From CAYOSU01 sp964541255 (GTDB lineage: Bacteria; Bacillota; Clostridia; Christensenellales; CAMQZB01), in the NCBI GenBank assembly GCA_964541255.1, contig CAZIPL010000013.1, positions 1-32,066 on the forward strand: a stretch of 32,066 nt of DNA. Direction: 5' to 3'. The position numbers were made by a program, and so were the translations under genes. Positions 1 through 8,197 of this stretch are shown piece after piece; positions within the stretch are counted from its first letter, which is position 1; the number at the start of each line of letters is the position of its first letter. The notes beneath the pieces were generated by a model. That model saw nothing but the letters and a program-made list of their open reading frames with translations, was not told the DNA's origin and searched no databases.

Positions 1-179
1 TATTATTCGCTCTACGCAATGAGATATTTTTGAAATCATTGTTTGAATATTGAATCTCAACCGGTAGGGCGGGGGTTCTACTCCCGCCGAAAAAAAGAAT
101 TAATAATCAAAATAGGCTTCCTTTGAAATGTTGCGAATGAAATGCTATAAAGGCTCTTTTGAAGAACGATTGTTTCGCG

Positions 180-207
180 AAAAAAATGGCTCCCTTAGTA
201 AGGGAGC
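180..207 (-). terminator. Rho-independent terminator of the first TetR gene
   Basis: Read on the minus strand, the 8-bp GCTCCCTT/AAGGGAGC hairpin (189-207) is followed after two bases by seven T (complement of 186-180). It lies 55 bases past the TetR stop codon. The REP-like element therefore seems to double as the terminator. Confidence 0.65.
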
Positions 208-225
208 TGGCTCGGCAATGCCGAG
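189..225. repeat. Double-hairpin REP-like intergenic element
   Basis: Two adjacent perfect hairpins are visible: GCTCCCTT/AAGGGAGC (189-196 with 200-207, 3-nt loop) and CTCGGC/GCCGAG (211-216 with 220-225, 3-nt loop), followed by ACTGAGGGATTG. From memory, elements with this layout (paired GGCTCCCTT and GGC..GCC hairpins ending in CTGAGGGATTG) are scattered between genes in many gut Clostridia. Only one copy is in this window, so the repeat status is recollection rather than observation. On the minus strand the first hairpin also serves as a terminator. Confidence 0.5.
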
Positions 226-261
226 ACTGAGGGATTGATTGTATAAACAATACAAAATTTT

Positions 262-768
262 TTAATTCTTATCGTTGCTTTCTCCGAAGAAAATCGCTTG
301 CATTTGCTCGGGCGATTCTTTCATGCCGTTTTTTATCCATTCGTCTGCTATTCCGAAAAGCCCGCCCGACATATACGCCGTCTTATATGCGTTTTCTATG
401 CTCCCCGTCAAGCTCAGTTTTCCGCACATAACAATATGCTCGGACAATAGGTGCGAAAGGTTTTGGCTATATAGCAAAGTAATGACCTCTTTCATATCGA
501 GAAAATGCCTAAATACTTCCGCGATAATATCTCCGTTTGGATTTTTGATATAATTATCCCACCACTTAGCCGTTCTTTCTTCGAGGTGTTGCTTCAAAAT
601 ATCGTCGATCGATTCGTAGTTACGATAAAACGAATTGCGGCTGACTCCCGCCGTTTTGACAAGCTCCGACACCGTGATGTCATAATACTTTCCCTGTTTC
701 ATAAGCTTCAAAAGCGCTTGGGTAATGCACTCGCGGACAAATATATTTGCGGCGTTTTTTCTTTCCAT
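262..768 (-). CDS. TetR/AcrR family transcriptional regulator
   Basis: This 168-residue protein has the TetR layout: an N-terminal helix-turn-helix at about residues 10-55, with the signature ITVSELVKTAGVSRNSFYRNY, shortened here to its core AGVSRNSFYRNY, and a variable ligand-binding C-terminal region. The length is typical of small TetR proteins. It is transcribed away from an alpha/beta hydrolase gene starting at 923, so local repression of that gene and itself is the simplest model. The ribosome-binding site is weak (AAGTAAG before the ATG at 768). The ligand is unknown. Family assignment is secure; the target is inferred from the divergent arrangement and the dyad at 881-894. Confidence 0.9.
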   Translation of the reverse strand: MERKNAANIFVRECITQALLKLMKQGKYYDITVSELVKTAGVSRNSFYRNYESIDDILKQHLEERTAKWWDNYIKNPNGDIIAEVFRHFLDMKEVITLLYSQNLSHLLSEHIVMCGKLSLTGSIENAYKTAYMSGGLFGIADEWIKNGMKESPEQMQAIFFGESNDKN

Positions 769-845
769 AACTTACTTATAAAATCTCTTTCGTGGAGCAA
801 ATTTTGCGGTTTTGTCCCAAAGATGAATCGAGAACCGCAATGTTG

Positions 846-874
846 TTGTTGAAATATCTTAAATATAGTATATT
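846..874 (+). promoter_or_regulatory. Predicted promoter of the alpha/beta hydrolase gene
   Basis: A -35-like TTGTTG (846-851), 17-base spacer and TATATT (869-874) would start transcription near 881, just at the dyad 881-894. The -35 match is poor, as expected for a regulated promoter. Confidence 0.45.
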
Positions 875-880
875 ACAAAT

Positions 881-894
881 GGGACAATTGTGCC
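881..894. promoter_or_regulatory. Candidate TetR operator (imperfect palindrome)
   Basis: GGGACAATTGTGCC is a dyad of form GG-n-ACAATTGT-n-CC placed at the predicted transcription start. A matching inverted half, TTGTCCCA, lies at 812-819 inside the same divergent gap. Binding by the neighbouring TetR protein is inferred from position only. Confidence 0.45.
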
Positions 895-922
895 ACTAAA
901 AATCGATACTTTGGAGAAAATA

Positions 923-1858
923 ATGAAAAAAGTTCTTAAAATAACGGGAATAATTCTTCTTATAATAGTCATTATGCTGGTTGCTTTGGTAACGTGCGTA
1001 TCGAAGATGCCGTCAGCGCCGAAAGATTATAACGAAACAGTCGCAACGGGCGGAGCAATCGAGAAAAAATATATGGCAAACGGAAACTACGAAGTAGAGC
1101 ATTTTGAAGAAATCACTTTGCAGGGCTTTTCGAAATACATATATTACTATCCGAAAAATCTCGAAAGCGATAACGAAATTTATCCCGTCATAGTTCTTGT
1201 TAACGGAAGCGGTACGCCGATGTCGAAGTATACCGCGATAGCAAAGCATTACGCGTCGTGGGGTTTCATCGTTATAGGAACGGAGGAGGATTATGATTGG
1301 AACGGCTTTTCGCCCGAGATGTGTATACGGCACTTGACTCTTTTGAACGAAAACGAGATAGTCAACGACAATATAAACGTTTTTTATAAAAAAGTAGATC
1401 TTGAAAACGTCGGAATAGTCGGGCATTCTCAAGGCGGAGTAGGGGTCGTAAACGCTCTTACCGAGCAAAAGCACGGCGATATATATAAAGCCGCCGTAAT
1501 GCTGTCGCCCGCGAACAAAGAATTGGCGCGCGGCTTGCAGTGGGATTACGACGCGTCGAAAGTAAATATTCCGATATTATTGATGTCTGGCGAGGGCGGA
1601 GGAGACGATGCCGTCGTAACGGGAGAACAGCTCGAAGAAATCTATAACGATATAGCTAATGAAAAGATTATGCTAAGGCGCAAAAACACCGCGCACGGTG
1701 AAATGCTTTATTCGTGTGACGGCTATGTGACGGCGTGGTTTATGTATTGGCTTCAAGGTGACGAAGAAGCGGGCGGCGCGTTTTTCGGAGAAAACGTCGA
1801 GATAGAACGAAACGAACTATATGTTGACGTAAAAATCGATTTTGAAAATATAGCGTAA
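923..1858 (+). CDS. Membrane-anchored alpha/beta hydrolase (dienelactone hydrolase/chlorophyllase-like)
   Basis: The 311-residue protein begins at the ATG at 923, chosen over an in-frame GTG at 890 because GGAG (913-916) sits six bases upstream and because the GTG overlaps the operator-like dyad. Residues 4-24 form a hydrophobic segment ending in LVTC; this is either a signal anchor or a poor lipobox, since Thr at -1 is unusual. The catalytic domain shows the oxyanion region VNGSG (about 94-98), nucleophile elbow GHSQGG with Ser169, an acidic stretch after LLMSGEGGG, and a late TAHGEM that probably supplies the histidine. The substrate is unknown. The enzyme would act outside the membrane. 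Divergence from a TetR gene suggests induction by a small molecule. Confidence 0.85.
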   Translation: MKKVLKITGIILLIIVIMLVALVTCVSKMPSAPKDYNETVATGGAIEKKYMANGNYEVEHFEEITLQGFSKYIYYYPKNLESDNEIYPVIVLVNGSGTPMSKYTAIAKHYASWGFIVIGTEEDYDWNGFSPEMCIRHLTLLNENEIVNDNINVFYKKVDLENVGIVGHSQGGVGVVNALTEQKHGDIYKAAVMLSPANKELARGLQWDYDASKVNIPILLMSGEGGGDDAVVTGEQLEEIYNDIANEKIMLRRKNTAHGEMLYSCDGYVTAWFMYWLQGDEEAGGAFFGENVEIERNELYVDVKIDFENIA

Positions 1859-1886
1859 AGTACATCTTCGAAAACATCTTCGTTTG

Positions 1887-1941
1887 AGTTATTCATTAAA
1901 AGATATATTAATTGAGTTTTAACCCAAATGATATGTAAATC
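1887..1941 (+). repeat. Degenerate dispersed repeat, copy A
   Basis: The segment aligns by eye with 11455-11509 and more weakly with 11321-11369. Shared blocks are AGTTAT-CATT, then AATTGAGTTT, then TG-AAATC. All copies are intergenic. Confidence 0.4.
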
Positions 1942-2141
1942 GCGAAAAAAGACGACTCATAGGTTTAATCGGTACGGTACATCAATGAATACTCAAAACA
2001 ACTAATTAAAGCCATTTGCCGATAAAATGCGTCATCAAAAGAGTCTGTCTTTTCGGACATTAGCTATCGGGGTATTATTAATAAAATAACTCTAATTAAA
2101 TAGAATTCTATTTGCGATTTCAATATGGTTTAGAATTATAT

Positions 2142-2183
2142 AAAACAAAATGCGACTTTTTCGTTAAGCCGCATTTTTGTTTT
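2142..2183. terminator. Bidirectional terminator hairpin
   Basis: AAAACAAAATGCG (2142-2154) pairs with CGCATTTTTGTTTT (2170-2183) with one extra T. T-rich sequence follows on both strands. It would end the hydrolase transcript and the convergent ABC operon. Confidence 0.65.
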
Positions 2184-2265
2184 TATTTGGTTTTTTGATT
2201 CTAATTTTTTATCGACGGAAAGCATTTTAGAAAAACGTAATACGTTTAAGAAATACTAAACCTCG

Positions 2266-4140
2266 TTAGTCTTGATAATACTTCGCTTGAGCGTTCCATA
2301 GCTCGAAATACTTGCCGTTTTTGTCCGAAACGAGAGAGTCGTGCGTTCCCGTTTGAACGATTCGACCGCTTTCGAAAACGGCTATTTCGTCGCAGAATTT
2401 ACAAGACGACAAGCGGTGGGAAATATAAATCGCCGTTTTGTTGTTTGCTATCTCGTCGAATTTCGCATAAATTTCCGCTTCGGCGATAGGGTCGAGCGCG
2501 GCGGTAGGTTCGTCCAAAACAACGAAAGGAGAATCTTTATATAGCGCTCTTGCGAGAGCGACTTTCTGCGCTTCGCCGCCCGATAACGTAACTCCGCTCA
2601 TATCGTAATCTTTTGATATATACGTGTCGAGCCCCTTTTCCATTTTGGCAAGGCTCTCCGAAAAGCCCGCTTTTTCGAGGCAACTTGCGACCTTTTCTTC
2701 GTCTGCAATGCTGTTTGACGCTACGACGTTTTTAAGCATAAGTCCCAAAAGTTTGAAGTCTTGGAAGACGACGGAAAAAATGTCGAGATATTCTTCGTAA
2801 GAATATTCCTTGATGTTCTTGCCGTTCAAAAGAATTTTGCCGCTTGTCGGGTCGTAAAGTCTGCAAAGAAGCTTTATAAAGGTGGTTTTTCCGCTGCCGT
2901 TCATTCCGACTATTGCGAAACGCTTTTTGAGGTTAAGCTTGAAGTTGACGTTATTAAGCGCGTAATTTTCCGATGAGGGGTATTTGAACGAAACGTCCTT
3001 GAATTCGATTTCGAGATTATCCGTAACATCCTTTGTGATATGCTCCTCACCCTTTTGCATTGCGCTTTCAAGGTCGAGGTAAGAATACGCGATTTCGAGG
3101 AACTTCGCATTGCCTCGCATCATACCGAGCGTTGCGACAAAGCCTCTGATTCCGCCTGATAGCATCGTTATCGCGGTAACGTATTGCGTAACCGAGCCTA
3201 AACCGTACGCTCCGCCGAGAGCCTTTACGCATACGAAAAGATATACAAACCCTGTAAACAGCGAATATATCGCCGCCGCCACAGCTTCCAAAATTCCGAG
3301 AGCGCCGCGCGAAAGCTTGGCAAACTTACCGTTCGAGGCGAACGTATCGTTTTTCGAGCGGTTGTATTTTTCGCACATCTTGTTTTGCTCATAGATTCTG
3401 ATGTCCATCGCAATGTCGCGTTTTGAGCCTAAAAACCCGAAGAAAGAAAATAGCCTGTTGCCTAAGTTATGATCTCCAGCGAGAGTCGATTGTAAGTTGA
3501 CCGCTTTATTCGATAGCGCGGGGGAAATGAATAACGTTCCGAACATAACAGCGACGATTAAGATATTGACGACGGGGTTATTCAAGAAAAGTAAATTTGT
3601 CTGACTTTCGGGAATTTTCTGCAAAAACAGCGATACCGTAAGCGAAATTCCGCCTATTATTTTGAATAGCGTCGTAGTAAGGTTTTCGATGCTCAATAAT
3701 GTTTGTTCAAGTCCCCAACCGCCGCTGTTTTGGTTTTCTTTGATTTCCGAAATAAGTGCGGAGGTTTCCGTTTCTTCGAGCTTTGAATAATCAACTTCGA
3801 ATGTCTTTTCCGCGAGGAGGTTAAATACTTTATACCAAAGCCCCGTGTTTTGCACTTCGTACCACTTTTTCAAAAGCGCGGTGATAATTGCAATAACAGC
3901 CGCGGAAATAAGCGTTATGATGACAAGCTCCGTCAAGCGTTCGACGTTTCTTCCCGAAGATAACTCGTCGATAATAAGTGCCGAAAGATATACCGCAACG
4001 TATGGCGTTATCGCAGACCATGCGGTATATAGCACTCGCGACAGCATTTGGCTCGGATACCTTTTGAAGAAAAGCTTTATTGTTCGTGCGTTCAATGAAA
4101 ACGCTTTGCCAAGAGGCAGTGCTTTATCGTAATTCCTCAT
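2266..4140 (-). CDS. ABC exporter, permease-ATPase fusion, second subunit
   Basis: The start is the ATG at 4140 (protein MRNYDKAL..., 624 residues), preceded by GAGGAGG six bases away; a longer upstream reading frame lies inside the preceding gene and is not used. Residues about 1-330 form a six-helix ABC exporter membrane domain. The C-terminal ATPase has Walker A GMNGSGKTT, signature TLSGGEAQ, Walker B FVVLDEPTAALDP and a switch-region ISHR. All catalytic residues look intact. It overlaps the preceding ABC gene by 17 bases, the usual arrangement of heterodimeric exporters (BmrCD/LmrCD-like). The substrate (drug, peptide or lipid) cannot be read from sequence. It acts in the cytoplasmic membrane. 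Confidence 0.92.
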   Translation of the reverse strand: MRNYDKALPLGKAFSLNARTIKLFFKRYPSQMLSRVLYTAWSAITPYVAVYLSALIIDELSSGRNVERLTELVIITLISAAVIAIITALLKKWYEVQNTGLWYKVFNLLAEKTFEVDYSKLEETETSALISEIKENQNSGGWGLEQTLLSIENLTTTLFKIIGGISLTVSLFLQKIPESQTNLLFLNNPVVNILIVAVMFGTLFISPALSNKAVNLQSTLAGDHNLGNRLFSFFGFLGSKRDIAMDIRIYEQNKMCEKYNRSKNDTFASNGKFAKLSRGALGILEAVAAAIYSLFTGFVYLFVCVKALGGAYGLGSVTQYVTAITMLSGGIRGFVATLGMMRGNAKFLEIAYSYLDLESAMQKGEEHITKDVTDNLEIEFKDVSFKYPSSENYALNNVNFKLNLKKRFAIVGMNGSGKTTFIKLLCRLYDPTSGKILLNGKNIKEYSYEEYLDIFSVVFQDFKLLGLMLKNVVASNSIADEEKVASCLEKAGFSESLAKMEKGLDTYISKDYDMSGVTLSGGEAQKVALARALYKDSPFVVLDEPTAALDPIAEAEIYAKFDEIANNKTAIYISHRLSSCKFCDEIAVFESGRIVQTGTHDSLVSDKNGKYFELWNAQAKYYQD

Positions 4141-5965
4141 TTTGAGCCTCCTCTTTGTAATACTTGCTTTGTACTTCGAAAAGCTCCGCGTACTTGCCCT
4201 CTTTCGCGATAAGCTCGTCGTGAGAGCCTTCTTCTGCGATTTTCGCATTGTCGATAAGAATTATTCTGTCGCAAAACCTTGTCGAAGCCAAACGGTGCGA
4301 AATATATATCGACGATTTGTTTTCCGTCAATTCGTTGTATTTGCTATAAAGCTCCGATTCCGCGATAGGATCGAGCGCGGCGGTAGGCTCGTCCAAAACG
4401 ACGAAAGGCGCGTTTTTATATAACGCTCTTGCAAGCATAAGCCTTTGCGTTTCGCCGCCTGAAAGTAGCACTGCGTCGTCGTATACGGTTCTGTTTAGCT
4501 TTGTTTGAAGACCGTTTGAAAGGGAATTTACCTTTTGTGTAAGTCCCGCCTTTTCGATGCAGTCGGAAACCTTTTCATAATCTATGCTCGTTTCCGTTTG
4601 CGCGACGTTTGCCGCGATAGAGGCGGGGATTATAGTGAAGTCTTGGAAGACTGCGGAAAAGAGTTTGTAATAATCCGTTCTGTTGAAGTTTTTGAGGTCT
4701 TCGCCGTTAATAAGAACTCTGCCTTTTGTGGGATCGACAAATCCGCAAAGGATCTTGACAAGCGTGGTTTTACCCGCGCCGTTTAAGCCTACTATAGCAA
4801 GCTTTTCTTTCGGGCGTAAAACGAGATTTATGTCGGAAAGCGTATCTTTTTCTGCGCCGTCGTAGCGATACGATACGTTTTCCAAGCGTATTTCGAAAGG
4901 TGTTTCGGGACGCTCGATATGTTTTCCGTCGTTAACGCTGAAAACATCGGGATAATCGAGAGTTTCCATGACGGTAGATATGTCGAGAGATTGCTTGTAT
5001 AAAGTATTGAATCCGCCGAGAATTCCCGTAACCCACGACGAGAAACCGCTGACTGCGGCAAAATAGAGCAAAAACTCGGCGACGTCGATTTCGCCGTTGA
5101 CAACCATAGCGATTAAAAGCGCATACGCCGCTCCGTTTCTCAAAAACGCCATAACAAGGTCAAGGAAATTAACGATAAGAATGCGAGATTCGGCTTTTTG
5201 CTGGAAATCCTTATAAGACTTCTGTGCCTTGTTAAAGACGTCCTCAAGCCATGGCGCCAAGCCGAAAATGCGAATGTCTTTCGCGTATTCGAGCTCCGTC
5301 GCGACGGAAGTAACGTAATACATATGGTGCGCCACGTCCGATTCTTCCTCTCTATGCTCGTAACGGTAATTGCTCGCTTTTTTCGTTGCGAAATAGCTTA
5401 TCGTCGCCGTAATCAAAACGATGACGAATAGTATCGGCTGAACGGAAGATAGAAGCGCGATATAAATCGCAAAGCCCAAAATGTTTTTGAGTAGCGTCGT
5501 TAACGTCGTCCAGACCGCTTCAGAAGCTGCGGCGTTATTCGAAACGACGTCGAATGATTTTTGCAAAAGTTCGAGGTATTTTTCGTTGAAAAGGTTAGGG
5601 TAAGAGGTCGTTGCCGACTTGTTGTTGAGAGAATTAATTATCTCGGATCTTACCGTTATTCTTCCGTAAATCTCGTTGCTTTCTATGTAAGAGTTTATTG
5701 CGGACGAAAGCATCATTGCGACTGTGAAAAACAATATCGCAAATAAAAGCTCGTTAATATTAAAACCGCGCTCAAGTATCGAAATGAGGGTAGGGGAAAC
5801 ATAAAGCCCCAAAAGATTGGTTATGACCGCAAAGGCTGCCGATAAAAAGCTCAAGACAAGCACCTTTTTTTCTTTCGAAACCCACGCGGTTTTTATCATA
5901 AAAGCCGTCGTTTGCGCCATATTGTATTTCGGCTTTGGCGGCTTTTCTTTCTTTTTCTTATCCAT
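4124..5965 (-). CDS. ABC exporter, permease-ATPase fusion, first subunit
   Basis: The 613-residue protein starts at 5965 with AGGAG five bases upstream. A charged N-terminus (MDKKKKEKPPKPKY) precedes the six-helix membrane domain (about 25-330). The ATPase has Walker A GLNGAGKTT, signature LLSGGETQ, Walker B FVVLDEPTAALDP and ISHRLAS. It is the first gene of a two-gene operon with the 624-residue subunit. Both ATPase sites keep the catalytic glutamate, so unlike many heterodimeric exporters there is no obvious degenerate site. Substrate unknown. Confidence 0.92.
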   Translation of the reverse strand: MDKKKKEKPPKPKYNMAQTTAFMIKTAWVSKEKKVLVLSFLSAAFAVITNLLGLYVSPTLISILERGFNINELLFAILFFTVAMMLSSAINSYIESNEIYGRITVRSEIINSLNNKSATTSYPNLFNEKYLELLQKSFDVVSNNAAASEAVWTTLTTLLKNILGFAIYIALLSSVQPILFVIVLITATISYFATKKASNYRYEHREEESDVAHHMYYVTSVATELEYAKDIRIFGLAPWLEDVFNKAQKSYKDFQQKAESRILIVNFLDLVMAFLRNGAAYALLIAMVVNGEIDVAEFLLYFAAVSGFSSWVTGILGGFNTLYKQSLDISTVMETLDYPDVFSVNDGKHIERPETPFEIRLENVSYRYDGAEKDTLSDINLVLRPKEKLAIVGLNGAGKTTLVKILCGFVDPTKGRVLINGEDLKNFNRTDYYKLFSAVFQDFTIIPASIAANVAQTETSIDYEKVSDCIEKAGLTQKVNSLSNGLQTKLNRTVYDDAVLLSGGETQRLMLARALYKNAPFVVLDEPTAALDPIAESELYSKYNELTENKSSIYISHRLASTRFCDRIILIDNAKIAEEGSHDELIAKEGKYAELFEVQSKYYKEEAQNEELR

Positions 5966-5984
5966 ATATACTCCTGTAATGTTT

Positions 5985-6014
5985 GTTATAATAACGTTTT
6001 TCGTTTAATGGCAA
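5985..6014 (-). promoter_or_regulatory. Possible promoter of the ABC exporter operon
   Basis: On the minus strand TTGCCA (6014-6009), an 18-base spacer and TATAAC (5990-5985) lie about 20 bases before the first ABC start codon. The spacer includes the dyad AACG-aaaaa-CGTT. The match is moderate. Confidence 0.35.
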
Positions 6015-6555
6015 AACACAACGAAAGATAAAGTAAACAATTTCATAATACTTTTCGTAATAATAAAACTATTTTCTTTTGCTTTTTATTCAAATTTGCG
6101 GTTTTTAATCCCTTTTTGGGGGTTGCGTATCGATTAATGTTTTCCCCCCCCCCCGATTGTCAAGTGAAATCCAAAACAATCGGCATTTCGAAAAAAAAGT
6201 ACGACTTAAAAAGTGTGTTGTGGCAAATACAAAAGCTTGTTTAAGTAGTGGGGGTATAATTTTATCCTTTAAAAGATTCGCCCGAAAAAGCTTTAAAGTC
6301 GTCATTTTTGCGGAATTTAATTATTGCTTGTAGTATATCTAAATAAACTTTGCAAAGCTTTGCTTTAAATATCCCCGACTTTTCGCGGTTTCGTCTTTTG
6401 CGATGTAATTATTTTAGCAATTACAGCGATTTGCCGTCTACCGCTTTTAGTTTGAATTATACGCAACTATCGGTTGCAAAAGATTTTTTAAGTACTTTTT
6501 CTTTAAAAACGAACAAACAAAATTAACTTTTCAACTTTTCTTTTTTTTGTAGATA

Positions 6556-6584
6556 TTGACTTAGCGTTTTCTTTGATTTATAAT
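6556..6584 (+). promoter_or_regulatory. Strong sigma-A promoter of the aldo/keto reductase operon
   Basis: TTGACT (6556-6561), a 17-base spacer and a perfect TATAAT (6579-6584). Transcription would start near 6591, directly at nested dyads (ATACT..AGTAT 6592-6607 and AAGTAT-ATA-ATACTT 6602-6616) that could be an operator. Confidence 0.8.
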
Positions 6585-6591
6585 TTATTCA

Positions 6592-6616
6592 ATACTCATA
6601 TAAGTATATAATACTT
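6592..6616. promoter_or_regulatory. Candidate operator dyads at the transcription start
   Basis: Two overlapping inverted repeats share the central AGTAT block: ATACT/AGTAT (6592-6596 with 6603-6607) and AAGTAT/ATACTT (6602-6607 with 6611-6616). They fall at the predicted start of the reductase transcript. The regulator is unknown and not encoded next door. Confidence 0.35.
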
Positions 6617-6660
6617 TTATGTTTATTTGCAAATAAAAAGCTATCGATGAGGTTTATTAA

Positions 6661-7548
6661 ATGCAATATATAACACTAAATAACGGCGTAATAATTCCGC
6701 AGCTCGGATACGGCGTATATCAGGTTACGAAAGACGAATGCGAAAGATGCGTTTTAGACGCGCTTAAAGTCGGCTATCGCCTTATCGACACGGCGCAAAG
6801 CTATTTCAACGAAGAGGAAGTGGGAAACGCGATTGAAAAAAGCGGAATTAAAAGAAGCGAGATTTTTCTTACGACAAAGGTTTGGGTCGAGCATTACGGC
6901 TACGACGAGTGCAGAGCTTCGGTAGAAGAATCTTTGAAAAAGCTTAAAACCGACTATCTCGACCTTTGCCTTTTGCATCAGCCTTTCGGCGACGTTTACG
7001 GGGCGTATAGAGCTTTGGAGGACTTATACGACGAGGGCAAAATAAGAGCAATCGGAATATCCAATTTCTATCCCGACAGAATGATAGATTTGGCGTCTTT
7101 TTGCCGCATAAAACCTATGGTCAATCAGATAGAGATTCATCCTCACCACCAGCAAAACGAAAGCAAGCTTTGGCACGAAAAATACGGCGTCGCTCTCGAG
7201 GCGTGGGCGCCGTTCGGAGAGGGGCGCGGCGGAATGTTCGATCTTCCCGAAATAAAGGAAATCGCGGATAATCACGGAAAGACGGTAGCGCAAGTTATTT
7301 TGCGTTGGCACTTGCAAAGAGGTATAATCGTTATCCCTAAGTCCACGCATATCGAGCGTATGCAAGAGAACTTCAAAGTCTTTGATTTTGAGCTTTCCGA
7401 TGAAGAGATGAACGTTATTGCCTCTCTTGACAAAAAGCAAAGCTCGTTCTTTTCTCACACCGACCCGCAAATGGTCGAATGGTTCGTCAAAATGGTCGAA
7501 ATGAGAAAGAACAACAACGATTGCAACAAAGAAAAAAAGAATTGGTAA
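6661..7548 (+). CDS. Aldo/keto reductase (2,5-diketo-gluconate reductase-like)
   Basis: This 295-residue NADPH-dependent oxidoreductase reduces carbonyls to alcohols in the cytoplasm. The aldo/keto reductase tetrad is complete: Asp43 and Tyr48 in LIDTAQSYFNEEE, Lys73 in TTKVWVEHYG, His106 in LLHQPFGD. The cofactor motif VIPKSTHIERMQEN is present near residue 225. GAGG at 6649-6652 is the ribosome-binding site. The C-terminus carries an extra Lys/Asn-rich tail (about 20 residues after EWFVKMVEMR). It is followed after 13 bases by a flavin-reductase-domain gene, so the two are cotranscribed. The substrate is unknown. Confidence 0.92.
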   Translation: MQYITLNNGVIIPQLGYGVYQVTKDECERCVLDALKVGYRLIDTAQSYFNEEEVGNAIEKSGIKRSEIFLTTKVWVEHYGYDECRASVEESLKKLKTDYLDLCLLHQPFGDVYGAYRALEDLYDEGKIRAIGISNFYPDRMIDLASFCRIKPMVNQIEIHPHHQQNESKLWHEKYGVALEAWAPFGEGRGGMFDLPEIKEIADNHGKTVAQVILRWHLQRGIIVIPKSTHIERMQENFKVFDFELSDEEMNVIASLDKKQSSFFSHTDPQMVEWFVKMVEMRKNNNDCNKEKKNW

Positions 7549-7561
7549 GGAGATTTTTGAT

Positions 7562-8119
7562 ATGAGAAAGAACTTCGGTGCAAAAACGGTTTTATATCCT
7601 ATGCCTGTGTTTATAATCGCGTCCTATGACGAGAAAGGAACGCCCGACGCGATGAACGCGGCTTGGGGCGGAGTAAGCGAATTTAAAGAAATTTCGATGT
7701 GCATAAGCGCGGGACATAAAACGACGAAAAATATATTGAAAAGAAAGGCCTTTACGGTAAGTATGGCAACAGCCCAAACGGTCGTTGCGTGCGATTACGT
7801 CGGAATTGCTTCGGCAAACGACGTCCCCGACAAGATGGAAAGAGCGGGCTTTCATACTACAAAGAGCGAGTTTGTCGACGCTCCGATAATTGACGAGCTT
7901 CCGATGTGCTTGGAATGCAGACTCAAAAGCTATGACGAAAAGTCTTGTAGGCTTGTAGGCGAAATCGTCAATGTTTGCGCGGACGAAATCGTTTTGACAG
8001 AGGGAAAAATCGATCCGACGAAGCTTCGCCCGATAACTTATGACGGAATGAATCAAGAATATTACGTTTTGGGAGAAAAGGTTGGCAACGCCTTTTCGGA
8101 CGGCAAGAAGATTAAATAA
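7562..8119 (+). CDS. Flavin reductase-like domain protein (flavoredoxin family)
   Basis: This 185-residue protein has the FMN-binding split-barrel seen in flavoredoxins and flavin reductases: PMPVFIIASYDEKGTPDAMN at the N-terminus, then AAWGG, a KTTKNIL segment, FTVSMAT and a C-terminal PITYDGMNQEYYVLGE. These are the usual conserved blocks of the family. AAGGAG overlapping the upstream stop codon drives translation. It shares an operon with the aldo/keto reductase, so an NAD(P)H-flavin electron transfer role beside that enzyme is plausible. The partner and acceptor are not identifiable. Confidence 0.88.
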   Translation: MRKNFGAKTVLYPMPVFIIASYDEKGTPDAMNAAWGGVSEFKEISMCISAGHKTTKNILKRKAFTVSMATAQTVVACDYVGIASANDVPDKMERAGFHTTKSEFVDAPIIDELPMCLECRLKSYDEKSCRLVGEIVNVCADEIVLTEGKIDPTKLRPITYDGMNQEYYVLGEKVGNAFSDGKKIK

Positions 8120-8150
8120 AAAGCCGTTATCAAAAAGAATACGTAAAAAA

Positions 8151-8180
8151 ATACGCACGAGGGAAAATTCTCGTGCGTAT
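8151..8180. terminator. Bidirectional terminator between convergent genes
   Basis: Perfect 11-bp hairpin ATACGCACGAG (8151-8161) / CTCGTGCGTAT (8170-8180), 8-nt loop. A run of A precedes it, giving a strong U-tract on the minus strand for the aminopeptidase gene; the plus-strand U-tract is weaker (TATGTTTT). Confidence 0.88.
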
Positions 8181-8197
8181 TATGTTTTCGATATAGG

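Larger units (their letters stand above)
1..261. other. Gene-free left edge with repeat-like hairpins
   Basis: No coding region is seen before the TetR gene that ends at 262. The stretch holds a G-rich hairpin (68-73 GGCGGG pairing with 83-88 CCCGCC, 9-nt loop). GTAG 64-67 could instead pair with CTAC 78-81. A double-hairpin element lies at 189-225. The A-run after the first hairpin means it is not a plus-strand terminator. Confidence 0.6.
1859..2265. other. Gene-free gap between hydrolase and ABC transporter
   Basis: No supported gene. The gap holds a degenerate repeat copy (1887-1941), a perfect 16-bp palindrome AAATAGAATTCTATTT (2098-2113) and a terminator hairpin (2142-2183). The convergent genes on both sides explain the terminator but not the length of the gap. 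Confidence 0.6.
5966..6660. other. AT-rich gene-free gap with an 11-C tract
   Basis: No convincing gene on either strand. A 66-codon minus-strand frame across the C-tract lacks a ribosome-binding site and any family resemblance. Visible structure: eleven consecutive C (6144-6154), palindrome GCAAAGCTTTGC (6352-6363), hairpin CGATGTAATT/AATTACAGCG (6401-6410 with 6419-6428, one mismatch), and the aldo/keto reductase promoter at the right end. Confidence 0.6.

Noticed and set aside
68..98. tRNA T-arm or plus-strand terminator reading of the GC-rich hairpin
   Set aside because: The loop is 9 bases and lacks a proper TTCRA arrangement with a 5-bp stem, and it is followed by A rather than T on the plus strand.
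2266..4248. 660-residue version of the second ABC subunit starting at 4248
   Set aside because: The extra 36 residues lie inside the preceding gene in another frame; GAGGAGG and the normal family start support 4140.
6105..6305. 66-codon minus-strand frame across the C-tract
   Set aside because: No ribosome-binding site, no domain resemblance, low-complexity Gly from the homopolymer.
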